Shown here: positions 55,134 to 64,000 of the stretch, one piece after another
Layout: the number at the start of each line of letters is the position of its first letter
How positions within the stretch are numbered: position 1 is the first letter of the stretch
DNA from: Coccinella septempunctata
Taxonomy: Eukaryota; Arthropoda; Insecta; Coleoptera; Coccinellidae
Assembly (NCBI RefSeq): GCF_907165205.1
Contig: NC_058189.1
Coordinates: 69,587,815 to 69,651,814 of the forward strand
Direction of reading: 5' to 3'
DNA length: 64,000 nucleotides
Notes under the pieces: generated by a model
Told to the model about the DNA's origin: nothing
What the model saw: only the letters and a program-made list of their open reading frames with translations
Database searches by the model: none
Position numbers and translations under genes: made by a program

Positions 55134-56118
55134 TGTATAATTCCAACTTGCTAAGTCAGAATTCTGAGTTACAAATCGGAATTCCGAATTGCAAGTCGAA
55201 ATTCTGAGTTAAAAGTTGGAATTCTGAGATACAAGTCAGAATTCTGAGATGCAAGACAGTAGTGGGGCTAGAATTAGTCGAATGACATTTGCTTTGTTGC
55301 ATTCGATTGTTGCAGAATCATGTGAGCAGAATGCCCTCTGTAGAGCAGATATGTCTCATTTAAGGCATGTATAGGCACATTTGGACCCTATCTCTTTTCT
55401 TTCAAAAGTTTTAACGGTTATTGATTTTGACAAGCTCACAGAGCTTCTGAGGGGTTCGTCGTTACCTACAGGGAATCAGGATAATCTGATAATATATCTG
55501 TAGTATCCATATATGCTCGTAGGGTGGCAATAAGTCGATCGCTTCTTCGTGTTTTGACACGATTTCCGAAATCCTCCTGCGGGCACTTTATAGGGATTAC
55601 TTAGGACTAACGGCCAGTTTCATAATCAAACTCAAAGCCCCTTCAATTTTAAATATTTTATTTAACCCAACCGAAACTTACACTAAACGAAACTCGAATC
55701 ACTAAGCACTAAAAAAGGTTTTGAAAAGTTTCCAGGAGCATAATTCTCGGGAATACAAAAATACTCCAAGTGCTTTCACAAGCACTGAGCACGAAGCTTT
55801 GGGACAGCTCAGCTATGGTGCAACCGAAGAGAAAAATAGAATATCATTTCATTCATCCAAATTCCTCCAAGAAACCAAAACACGGATCAAATGCAAGAGA
55901 ACAAAAGTCATTAGACCTATTTTAGCCCTCCTCCTGCCTTGCATCTCTAAATTCGAAATCGTATCTCAGAATTTCGACTTGTATCTCAGAATTCCGACTT
56001 GCATGTCGGAATTCTGACTTGTATCTCAGAATTCGGAGTTGTAAATCAGAATTCTGACGTGTACCTCAGAATTCCGACTTGTATCTCAGAATTCGGAGTT
56101 GCAAGTCAGTTGCAACAC
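55134..56118. mobile_element. foldback (FB)-like element with 20-bp tandem units in its inverted arms
   Basis: The left arm (about 55140-55260) has six units of the pattern AAGTCAGAATTCTGAGATAC. The right arm (about 55950-56110) has seven or eight inverse units of the pattern GTATCTCAGAATTCCGACTT. Inside the repeats the arms continue as an ordinary inverted repeat of about 40 bp (GAGATGCAAGACAG, GGGGCTA, TAATGAC-type blocks near 55245-55285 and 55912-55955). Each unit contains GAATTC or a one-base variant. The 650-bp centre has a 98-codon frame without a known motif. The architecture is that of foldback elements such as Drosophila FB; homology to them is not implied. Confidence 0.9.
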
Positions 56119-57199
56119 TTGCGTGGATTACACTTTTCACTACATGCTGCATTGCTGGCGCCTGCGGATTGAAGCCACTACTTGTGCTCTATTAGCGCTG
56201 TCCCTTTGAATAATAGATTCGCACACATCCTATGGAGTAATTTCTCAAAAGCTCCAACCGAAATTCGACTTAATTACGAGCCTCAAACCTATGTTGATTC
56301 GGCAGTTAAAGTGATACACACCCTCCAGTTCCATCAGACCCGTAAAGAGGCAACGTATTCAAATTGGGGATTAACCGTCTCCACCGCATCCAATTAAACG
56401 GCTCCAAAGTACGGCGCGGCGCCGTCCGGGAAAGAACCGGTCCGGCGGTTTCGCCTAATTGATTTTAATACACTGCAGAAGGAACGCTCGGCCTCAGCTA
56501 TTAGATTAGAATTTTCGCCGTCGTCGCCCTCCTAATTGAAAGGCATTAAGACGAAAGTAGGCATCTTTGAAGAGCAGGTGTTAGAGCGAGCGTATCGCCC
56601 GACGTGCAGAGAAGTCAATCTAATTAAGCTGATGAATTGGAGGATACGTAGGCCGCTTCGCGAGCGCCTCCTGGGGGTGGCCATAAATCGAGCGCGGGAA
56701 ATTCGGCAGGTCGAACACGAGTGAGCGTAGAGTCCGTAGTTGGCCAGGGCAGAGATAAAAAGCGCGGGGATAATTCACTTTGCGAGAGAACATTATGAGT
56801 CCGACACGAGCGAGATTTTTCAAATATCAAGGTGGAGTTTTTTCACGGCTAGGGGCGGAGGGGTGAGAGATCGCAGTCGTTTGGCCCGCCTGCCGGATCT
56901 TTGAGACAGTAATCGAGTTCCTGCAGGACGATTAGTTTCGCGAGATTTAATTCTTATCCAGATAATGGCGCAGGGTGGATTCTCTGGCGGAATTACCCCG
57001 GATTAATTGAGTGGAGTTTCTGCTTCGTGAAGTCTTCGAATGTGTCTTCCTTCATAGTTGGAATACGTGACGGTCATGGAATCGGGACAGTCTAGAGATA
57101 ACCTGACTGCCACGTCATATGACTGGAACCGTATCCACTTTAAGCCTATCAATCCCTGGGCTCGTATTCTCGAGATCCATAGTTCATGAATATCAAATA
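56119..57199. other. low-copy, GC-rich island; no gene recognised
   Basis: About 56380-57060 is among the most GC-rich parts of the window and is unique within it. It contains many AATTA/TAATTG-type cores (CTAATTGATTTTAATAC, TCTAATTAAGC) and CATAAATCG. Frames of 62-71 codons overlap on both strands with no motif. Candidate regulatory DNA by composition only. Confidence 0.4.
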
Positions 57200-58376
57200 T
57201 ACTCCATTCACTTTAATTTTGGCACTCGGTGGGCCATGAAATATTTTTCTCGAGTTTTTGTAACTAGAACGCCGTTGCCACACCTAATATCAATTTTTAT
57301 TACGAAAATGCCGAAAGTGATTGAGAAAAGAGACAGGGTTTCAGGAAGTGCTATTTAGAATTCAGGTCCGCTCATTCAAATAGTTATACCCTGATATTCT
57401 AAAATCCACAATACGTCAGACGGTAGCGAACATATTCAATGTAAGAAAATTTATATAATGTTTCATCTGAATCTAAACGACTTATATATCAGCTGAATAT
57501 TTCCACAATCAGAAAGATTGTGAATGAAGTGGATGACAAAGAATTTCCTTCTATTGGGAGACCCAAAAAAGTGGTGGCTTTTGAGAATTTTATGTTTGAG
57601 TGAATTAATGCGAAAAGTTTACTACATGATTTTCGATGAATGTCATCGTAGAATAAGTTCCCGAAAATTGGTTTTTCTAGTTTTCATTTGTCTCGTCCTA
57701 TACAATATAAATGTCTTAAGGTACCAATAAATATCTAATTCTTATTATTACATCAATGTATTAAGATGAACAACCTCAAATACTAGCCAGTTGTCCTGTT
57801 AATTGTTTATTCGTGTGAGATTTCCGTTCAAAGGTGCAGTTCATCTTTACTTGAAACTTCCTTTAATTCCTCTTACTTATATTGATGCAAGATGATTTTT
57901 GTTGAAGAATTTAACATTCTTGTAATTATCTGTTAATTCCTTCGGAGATAACCATTCCCAACCACTGCATCATATGCATTTCATCTTCGGGTTAATATTT
58001 TTGAAATCTACAACTGATGTAACGTATTCAAACTTCAGCCAAAGAAGATAACAAACATTAACTCTCCTCAAGCTAGTGCATATTATGATATTATACTGAT
58101 CTCTTGTATTTTCCATGCAAATAACTGGATTTGGTATGCTTTCAATCAGTTTGTATAAACTTCAATTATATTCGTCACATATTTTCCGAAGAGATTCGAT
58201 ATTGTGATAGAATACGTAATAACAGAAACTTTTACGTAGAACGGGCAACAAAGCGCTGATTTAAAACCCAAAAATGTTCTTACAAGCTTCATAACCCCAC
58301 ATTTCCGTACCATACAGAGCGAAATGTGTAAAATTTCCATGGCCAACCGAGTGCTAAAATAAAAGTGAATGGAGTA
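57200..58376 (+). mobile_element. TIR element family A, full-length copy 2
   Basis: Left end TACTCCATTCACTTTAATTT, right end AAAAGTGAATGGAGTA. Colinear with copy 1 over the whole length (GCCGAAAGTGATTGA, GACGGTAGCGAACATATTC, GAATGTCATCGTAGAATAAG, ACTCTCCTCAAGCTAGTG), with small indels. It lacks the 35-bp block around GGTTGGCACTCATGAAATG of copy 1. No intact coding frame; a helix-turn-helix-like remnant near 57510-57570 (IRKIVNEV, GRPKK) is the only protein-like trace. Confidence 0.88.
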
Positions 58377-59582
58377 TACCTGATGGTAGGTGGCACATCA
58401 TCTCTGTATATCTCTCAATAGAGCCTCTTCCATTTGTAATAATATAACTGAGTAAATCGTACTGATTTCAGTTTCGAGATGCAACACAGGAATCCCCAAA
58501 AGTTAGTCAACCTCAAAATGACGCTGTTTCATCGAGAAACCCGCTTGATTTTTGTGGTTTCGAGATTTTAATTCCGAATCGCAGAAATATCCGTTTCACA
58601 GAATCCCGTCCGACTGAAAATAAAGAATCCGGTCGGCTTATAGAGGACACTAAACCGTGAAAAGGCTTGGTAAAGGTCCGCCGGAAATCCCTCGCCATTA
58701 GGAGCGTTTTCAGGGTTTCCCAGAGTCCGACCACCTTCCCGTAAAGACTATCTCCTCTGGACAATTAGGGCATTCATAAAACTCCCTTCCTTGAAACCTT
58801 TCGATGCGAGAAGATCCTCGGCAAGGTTATTCCTGCTTCAGATGAAAAGTCACGTTTTCCATTAAGGAGAGCGTTACTTTTCTAATAAACTACTGGAGGA
58901 AGCGCCCGTAGGACTGGGGGATCCTCTGTTTCTATTTGCGAAAGGAAATTCGGATAATAAATTTGAATCGTTGACGATGCGTTACCGGTCCCTCTCTGAT
59001 TCACACTTGGGCCCTTTAGAGGATAATAAAATTCTTTTTGACGTTTCATACTCCATAAAATCCCGAATTTATTAACTCCTTCTCCTGATTCCTCCCCGCG
59101 GGATGAAACGCTGACGGTGAATCTTGGACGTTAGAAGAAGACTCCGCATTCTCATACAAGCTGAATCAAACTCGAAAAATGAAAATTCTTCTATAAAGTT
59201 CAGGTGTAGAACCTTTTTTCCGCGAATCGCTAGATAATTTTGAGATTCCAGAAGAAGAAAAAGAGAACGTATAGCCTTGTGCTTGCCGTTTCAAGAAAGA
59301 ACGAAGTTTCTACATCTACATTGTGATTAAATGCAAGGGTTGTCTTAAACATTGAATAATTAGCCACAATGTTGATGCTTTTATTCTTAATGAAGAAAGG
59401 TCTAGGAAGTATGCCATTACAACATTTTCCGAGAAAGAACTCATCTCATTACTCTTGCAATAGTCCATAACCAACTTGATTTCTTTGGCAATAATTCTAA
59501 TGAAGCAGGATTTACTGTCTCAACCAGCTCTGGAGGAAACCGGTGCGGAAAAAATGCCTGACATTGCCCACTTGAAAATATA
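58377..59582. other. low-copy sequence; no gene recognised
   Basis: About 58500-59150 has more even composition. An 83-codon minus frame (58513-58764) and a 61-codon minus frame near 59441-59626 have no motif. The last 250 bp may be the downstream flank of the tyrosine recombinase element. Confidence 0.3.
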
Positions 59583-59603
59583 TTTATTTGTTTCTCATTT
59601 GTA
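59583..59603 (+). repeat. 21-bp inverted repeat flanking the tyrosine recombinase, left
   Basis: TTTATTTGTTTCTCATTTGT plus A. Its exact complement is at 60974-60994, 1.37 kb away, on the other side of the recombinase gene. Read on the minus strand it contains AATAAA and could also serve as the gene's polyadenylation signal. Confidence 0.93.
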
Positions 59604-59694
59604 CACGGCAGTTTCCAAAAACACAATATTAATCAAGAAAGTTTATTTTATCAAGTCACTAAATTGTAAAACTGACAGTTAACTTGCAAAATTT

Positions 59695-59923
59695 TTACAA
59701 GTTAGTAGTATTATTTACATCAGAAAACTTTGTTTTATCGTTATATATGTTGAAAATCATGGTAAAATTGTTATTTTCAGTAACACAGATTTTTGATGAT
59801 GAAAGAGTTGATACTGATGATGTTGAACCATCTGTTGACTCAGAAACTGCTGAACTCGAGGACTGCAGAACATTTGTACTCTCCTTACTACCAAATAATT
59901 TGCTAGACATTTCGATTTTTTTT
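59695..59923 (-). pseudogene. probable C-terminal tail of the tyrosine recombinase, out of frame
   Basis: Minus-strand frame that directly follows the catalytic tyrosine region in another phase. It reads IEMSSKLFGSKES, a serine-rich stretch (SSSSAVSESTDGSTSSVSTL), then NNNFTMIFNIYN and a stop at about 59695. The join falls at an eight-adenine run, so a one-base slip, real or a sequencing error, would fuse it to the recombinase. This reading is inference. Confidence 0.55.
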
Positions 59924-60902
59924 ATTGACCGAATCATCGACATAACTCATCCCAATTTCGGTGCTCTTCCACTCTCCTGCACGCTTTAGTGCTAAAATAT
60001 CTCCACCCGAATCCGCAACCATAGTGGCTCCAGTTCTGCGAAAAGAGTGGCCGGTGTATAACTCTGGGTCTTTTAAACCTAAATATTTCGCTATTTGCTT
60101 TGGGACACCACCAATAGTGTGCTGGCCAGCATTAAGGGAAGTGCACTTTCCATGTCGGTATGTCAAAAAAAATCTTAGGCTTTCTGTTCCAGGAGGCCGA
60201 AGATTTACATATATTCTGTATAACATGCAGGGCTTGAAGCTGCAGCCATCATCGGTTATGGTAAATCTTCTTGTTGTTAAATTTTTTGTTTGCAGCAATG
60301 TCACAATAACGTATTTTCCCATATCTTCTACATCATTCATGTTCAGGAACAGAATTTCGTCACATCGACAACATACAAAAATCCCAATTATTGTTACAAT
60401 TTTCGCCAGCAACCACTGGTCATCAGGAGCATGTAAAAGAAATTGTTCAGCCTCTTCTTTACTCAATACCTTGGCCTTTTTGGCGTATAACGCAAATTTT
60501 TTCGTTTCAGAAACGCTATTACCTTTTGAAATCTTCAAATGACAACTAAACATCATATTTTTCAATAAATTTTTAAAAAAAAACAAACCTGCGAACAGGG
60601 GCATTTTCTTTCATTTGCAAGCAGTTTTTCAGCATAGACCATTTTGCCCATAAAGTATTAGGGCTGAATCTAGCTGATAGTTGATTCAAGTAGACCAATA
60701 AAACATCTTCAGTTACCCCAATCACACTATTTTTGTTTTGCCACTTTTTGAAGTCGTCATATCCTCGCTCGTACCTTGAAGCTGATTTTGCAGGTAATAA
60801 ACTTGAAGCTCCACTGCTGGCTGCCTCAATAATTTCTTTTGGTACATTCATTTTCGCTTTCGCCAAAAAAAAATGTAATGAAAAATAAACAGACATGTTC
60901 AT
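59903..60902 (-). CDS. Crypton-like tyrosine recombinase, two exons
   Basis: A DNA recombinase of the phage-integrase/tyrosine recombinase type. Exon 1 runs from 60902 (or the second ATG at 60851, which I prefer) to 60589. A 43-bp GT-AG intron at 60546-60588 follows. Exon 2 runs from 60545. Joined, the phase is kept. The N-terminal part is a core-binding/SAM-like domain (SRYERGYDDFKKW, VLLVYLNQLS, SPNTLWAKWSMLKN). The catalytic domain has R in CRCDEIL, K in QTKNLTTRR, HxxR in GHSFRRTGAT, W in AGEW and the nucleophile Y in MSYVDDS, so all catalytic positions appear present. After SVNKK an A8 run (59916-59923 on the minus strand) shifts to a stop at 59903. The frame one base over continues (IEMSSKLFG, a Ser-rich stretch) to 59695. 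No transposon-specific second gene is seen. Confidence 0.85.
60546..60588 (-). other. 43-bp GT-AG microintron in the recombinase gene
   Basis: On the minus strand the boundary CGCAG|GTTTGT at 60589/60588 and TGTTTAG|TTGTC at 60546/60545. Removing it joins KENAPVR to SCHLKIS in phase, where unspliced reading stops after 4-5 codons. The length and T-rich content fit insect introns. Confidence 0.8.
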
Positions 60903-60973
60903 GGCAACGCTTCCATAGCTTACGACATTTGCGACAAATTATTGAGATTTTTTCGGAATTTATCTAACCTTTT

Positions 60974-60994
60974 TACAAATGAGAAACAAATAAA
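60974..60994 (+). repeat. 21-bp inverted repeat flanking the tyrosine recombinase, right
   Basis: TACAAATGAGAAACAAATAA plus A, the exact reverse complement of 59583-59603. It lies 70-120 bp upstream of the recombinase start. Together the pair encloses the whole gene. Confidence 0.93.
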
Positions 60995-61010
60995 ATATAA
61001 AACAATACAC

Positions 61011-61100
61011 GCAAGGTAACGAGTTTCACTGGCTCAAGGAGGTCGCCTGCGGCTCGTCAGTTATATCCTCCATTCGCCAGTAAAAACCCTCTTACCTTGC
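61011..61100. repeat. long imperfect hairpin beside the recombinase element
   Basis: The arms GCAAGGTAACGAG-TTT-CACTGGC and the inverse of GCCAGTAAAAACCCTCTTAC-CTTGC pair over about 25 nt. A further GGAGG/CCTCC pair lies within, giving arms of about 33 nt. The loop is about 24 nt (TCGCCTGCGGCTCGTC). It begins 17 bp outside the right 21-bp inverted repeat. It may be a terminus or recombination site of the element, or an unrelated foldback; no second copy is in the window. Confidence 0.8.
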
Positions 61101-61104
61101 TAGT

Positions 61105-62205
61105 AATGTTATATACTATATATTTCGTATTTCAATCGAAGCATGTATTATTTGGCCCGTATCTGAGTGTTATGATGACAGTTGGAAAATATCGTTTCCA
61201 TACCAAGATTATTGAACATTGGAGGCCAATCAGCGCAATCTTGCAACCCTCTCTTGTTCAACTGGTGATCAATACCCACTGCAATGAAACGGTATTCTGT
61301 CACCAACCGCTACCTTCAACTTGAATCGCATAAAGCGATAAATCCAACCTATTCCCATTCCTCCATCCCAGATCGTCGAAAAATACTTTGTAATCTCGTC
61401 AAACCACGTGTAATCCCATTGTGTCGAACAAGCTGTTCGTGAATAGCGCTTCCGATAGTCATTAGGCAGATTGACATAACATCCCATTCTAGCCGACGAG
61501 ATAGATGACAGCTTGAGCCGGTGATGTTCCTCTGGATTACACGGGACAATGGAGGGACAGGACTTGAGAACCGTTAACAAGAGTGACAGGCCGATGCTTA
61601 CTCGATTATCTAATATGGACTGGAATGAGTGATCCATCGCGGAATCGGATCGGTTAAACCACTTGGGGTTTGAGATGGAAGAATGCATTTATCGGAAAAT
61701 TGATGGATCTAAACTGAGTTGGTGATCTTAACCTTCCAGGACAGGGTATATCGATTGAATCCTAGCTGGATCATGGTAATGTCGATGAATTTTAAAAGTT
61801 CCTGGCAAACTGGCAATTTGAAGATTCTTCGTAAAAATCATGTCGATGCTATGAGCTGGCATTCTATTGGTCGTGCCTCAGCAACAGCGTTTTCTAAGAA
61901 TTGCAACCCAAAGAGCAGCTGGCGCAAGTGCTGCATCACCTTTTGTAGATGTATGGTCTTCTGGTGGACTCTCTATGGGTTTTTGTTGGACTTTACAACA
62001 TGTTTTTGTCACTAGAGATGCTACCAACTTTAAATCCTTCTTCAATTGCCCAACGACGAATGGTGTAAGGCAATCAACGTGACTTTGATCCGGGGACCAA
62101 CGCTGCCCATCTGTCGTACATATGTCAAGAACTTCTTCAACATACAGGATATTTTCCTCTGAATGGAGTACAGGAAGTGGCTTCTCATTGAGAGACCGTC
62201 CTCTC
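61105..62205. other. unassigned sequence with long minus-strand frames
   Basis: Contains frames of 139 codons (61269-61688, minus), 109 codons (61878-62207, minus) and 98 codons (61719-62015, plus). Composition is more even than in the transposons and there is no copy in the window. The minus frames, although open, show no motif I can name. They could be remnants of a gene or of an element family not otherwise seen here. Confidence 0.35.
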
Positions 62206-62880
62206 ATTCATTCATTGCTGTATCCCGTTACCAAGAATAAACCTACAAAAAGATTGAAAAAAACGGTGCTATCAAACCCTAATTTCCTAGGGCTACTTGC
62301 GACTGTGTGCCATCCTGTGACTGAAGAGACCCAACCGTGACCTATAGATCCTTCCACACTCCGGGCATGGATAGTCACCAACCAGATCTGGCGGCCGCTG
62401 TAGTCTTCTCGAGTCTCCATTATAACTGTGGACCAAAGACCTCCACTGTGATCTTTTTAACGCTAGTTGTTCCCAGAATGATTGGCATCAACTGATTTTA
62501 GCGATTGATGCAGTATATCTTCAAACCGCTTATACTGGCCTCCTGGTTTCCGAGCTCCCTCTGTGAATTCGCCATATAGAGCTATTTTGGGTAGTCTTGT
62601 GTCTTGCATCCTCAGAATGTGGCCGCTCCATCTGAGTCGGGCTCTCGTTACATGAGTCTCAATTGTTATACAACTTGCGCGCTGCAAGACTTCGGCATTT
62701 GAAACTTTTTGGAACCATCTGATGTGCATTATTTGTCTTAGATGACGTTGTTTCGTTTGTTCAAGCTGTTTAATGTATCGCCTGTAGGGCGTCCAGCTTT
62801 CGCTTCCGTAAAGAAGAGTTGGAAGGACCACTGCTTTGTGAACAGCTGTCTTGGTCTTCAGATTGAACCGTCCTCTATGC
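62206..62880 (-). pseudogene. LINE family L, 3' end (copy 3, best preserved)
   Basis: Minus strand 62831-62463 gives an open 122-codon stretch: TLLYGSESWTPYRRYIKQLE, RHLRQIMHIRWFQKVSNAEV, LQRASCITIETHVTRARLRW, SGHILRMQDTRLPKIALYGE, FTEGARKPGGQYKRFEDILH. A frameshift follows near 62475, then the rest of the tail with a CPECGR...LFSH finger near 62330-62375 (one C changed to Y). The 3' end is the conserved GGGATACAGCAATGAATGAATG at 62206-62228, quoted here as GATACAGCAATGAATG. It is a typical C-terminal region of a non-LTR ORF2, clade uncertain. Confidence 0.87.
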
Positions 62881-63066
62881 CTGAGATCAGAAACTCCTGG
62901 TTCTTGAGAGCAAACAGCTGAATCTGGTGACTGGAGGAATGACCTGCCATCTGTTCAACAAACACTCAAATAGAATGGGACAAACCGGCTGTTTCCTGTG
63001 CCACTGGTGCAGGAGCACTGATGAAACGGTTGAACATATTCTGTTCATCTGTAGCAACCTTAAGGA
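62881..63066 (+). pseudogene. LINE zinc-finger tail fragment
   Basis: Plus-strand frame: LESKQLNLVTGGMTCHLFNK, HSNRMGQTG, CHWCRSTDETVEHILFICSN. The last block is a CCHC finger of I/R1-type ORF2 proteins. A stop follows at about 63066. It abuts the inverted LINE L copy. Confidence 0.72.
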
Positions 63067-63160
63067 GTGAAGGATGACACACCTTGTAAACACAACCGCC
63101 TTGATTTTCAAGGTGAGAGGGACTCTTCCGAATCAACTTTTGGCATTTTTATCACAGTGT

Positions 63161-63720
63161 CTCAGGGTTTGAGTCTCTCCAACTACAAGCGGATGAACAA
63201 TGGGTCACTAGGCCTCAGTTCAGTACGTAGAAGAAGCTTTTGGGCAAGTAACCTACTTGAAAGTGGCTGAATGAGGAGATCAGTGAAGCTGCCAAGTGCC
63301 AAGTGGGCACAAGTACTGGATTGCAGCTCTAAACTATCTCTATAAGGAAGCTGCAAGAGAATGTAACTCATTTGGGCACCTCAGGTTTCAGAAGAAACGA
63401 GTTATCGGATTCTCTAGTCAGAAAAAACGTGACTGCAAGGCTCATTGGTCCGGTACCAACTATAGGAATTTCCAGTTCCTTAGGTAGGGAACAGAATAAC
63501 AGCTGGATGAAACAGGGTATCCATGAATATAGGCGCAGCCAACCCAGTCTGCGTCACTCGCATAGGGCCACTCTGGAAATAGACCAACCACTTGCTAGAA
63601 TTGTCTTTAGGGAACACTGCAGATCAAAAGCTGAACTACACGAACTCAGTATCGAAATAACCTGCAGGCTTTGCCTGAAGAAGGACGAAACCTTATTCAG
63701 TTCTTACCTTCGTGGATAAT
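63161..63720 (+). pseudogene. I/R1-type LINE C-terminal fragment, frameshifted
   Basis: Between 63372 and 63719 a 115-codon frame includes RLIGPVPTIGISSSLGREQN then NSWMKQGIHEYRRSQPSLRH and a CRLCLKKDETLF partial finger, matching the layout after the RNase H domain (GPEP, then W, then a CRLC finger). A weaker, frame-broken stretch before it (63161-63370) may be the RNase H end. Distinct from LINE X. Confidence 0.65.
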
Positions 63721-64000
63721 TGTTATAAAGAATTGACACATGGTTGTCAACCAATGTCAATTTTTGTCTATGGCCTCGGTATGAATATACCAAGCCATAG
63801 AACCTCAAATTGCTCCAATTTTTCGAGCATCAGAATGGAGATTGGTGAGGAATACTCTGTACCGCAAATTTCGCAATATGGCGTTTAGAAAATTGCGCGG
63901 CTAGTTTGATTTGTGTTCTACCGATAACCGCAATTGCCTGCATCCCGAGAAACAAGCAGACACGGAAATATTCCGACGGGATTAATCTCAATTTATTTCG

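Overview
The window is nuclear DNA of an arthropod, most probably an insect. The evidence is the transposon families (mariner, Tc1-like DD34E, jockey/CR1-like, I/R1-like and R2/R4-like LINEs), the AT-rich base composition and a 43-bp GT-AG microintron. I see no clear host protein-coding gene, rRNA or tRNA. It reads as a gene-poor intergenic region or very large intron filled with transposons of several ages. Between them lie islands of higher-GC, low-copy DNA that could hold regulatory sequence.

Layout. 0-5 kb: a 1.2-kb TIR element (family A), then a jockey-type LINE interrupted by a damaged Tc1 copy. 5-8 kb: a LINE with a restriction-like endonuclease, one main frame with two stop codons. 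8-19 kb: two abutting perfect palindromes, several MITEs with TA-CAGGGTG ends, LINE 3' ends, mariner remnants and a foldback MITE. 20-22 kb: a Tc1-like transposase of 363 codons with a complete DD34E triad. 22-32 kb: two large mariner copies (one with an internal duplication), nested MITEs and short dispersed repeats. 33 kb: three copies of a 30-nt core, each enclosed by a different 8-bp stem at nearly constant distance, then a 212-bp palindrome. 34-41 kb: MITEs and a transposase fragment. 41-44 kb: an RNase-H LINE containing a 5'-truncated R2-like insertion. 45-47 kb: a 183-bp tandem array. 47-53 kb: a mariner fragment, a MITE, a transposase remnant split by an RNase-H LINE, and a foldback MITE. 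54-58 kb: a LINE tail, an FB-like element whose arms are built from 20-bp tandem units, a GC-richer island, and a second full copy of family A. 59.5-61.1 kb: a two-exon tyrosine recombinase (Crypton-like) on the minus strand, flanked by 21-bp perfect inverted repeats, with a long hairpin outside one of them. 62-63.7 kb: LINE tails.

How the parts relate. Five short non-autonomous families (B, D, E, F and, more weakly, the end of an old transposase element) share similar terminal bases, so one transposase type may have moved several of them. Nesting gives relative ages: Tc1 entered a jockey LINE, an R2-like LINE entered an RNase-H LINE, an RNase-H LINE entered a Tc1/mariner-superfamily transposase, and MITE B entered family A. 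The two best-preserved coding units are the Tc1-like transposase at 20.6-21.7 kb and the tyrosine recombinase at 59.7-60.9 kb.

Limits. All family calls rest on motifs read by eye and on comparing copies within the window. Boundaries without a stated terminal repeat are approximate, to about 10-50 bp.
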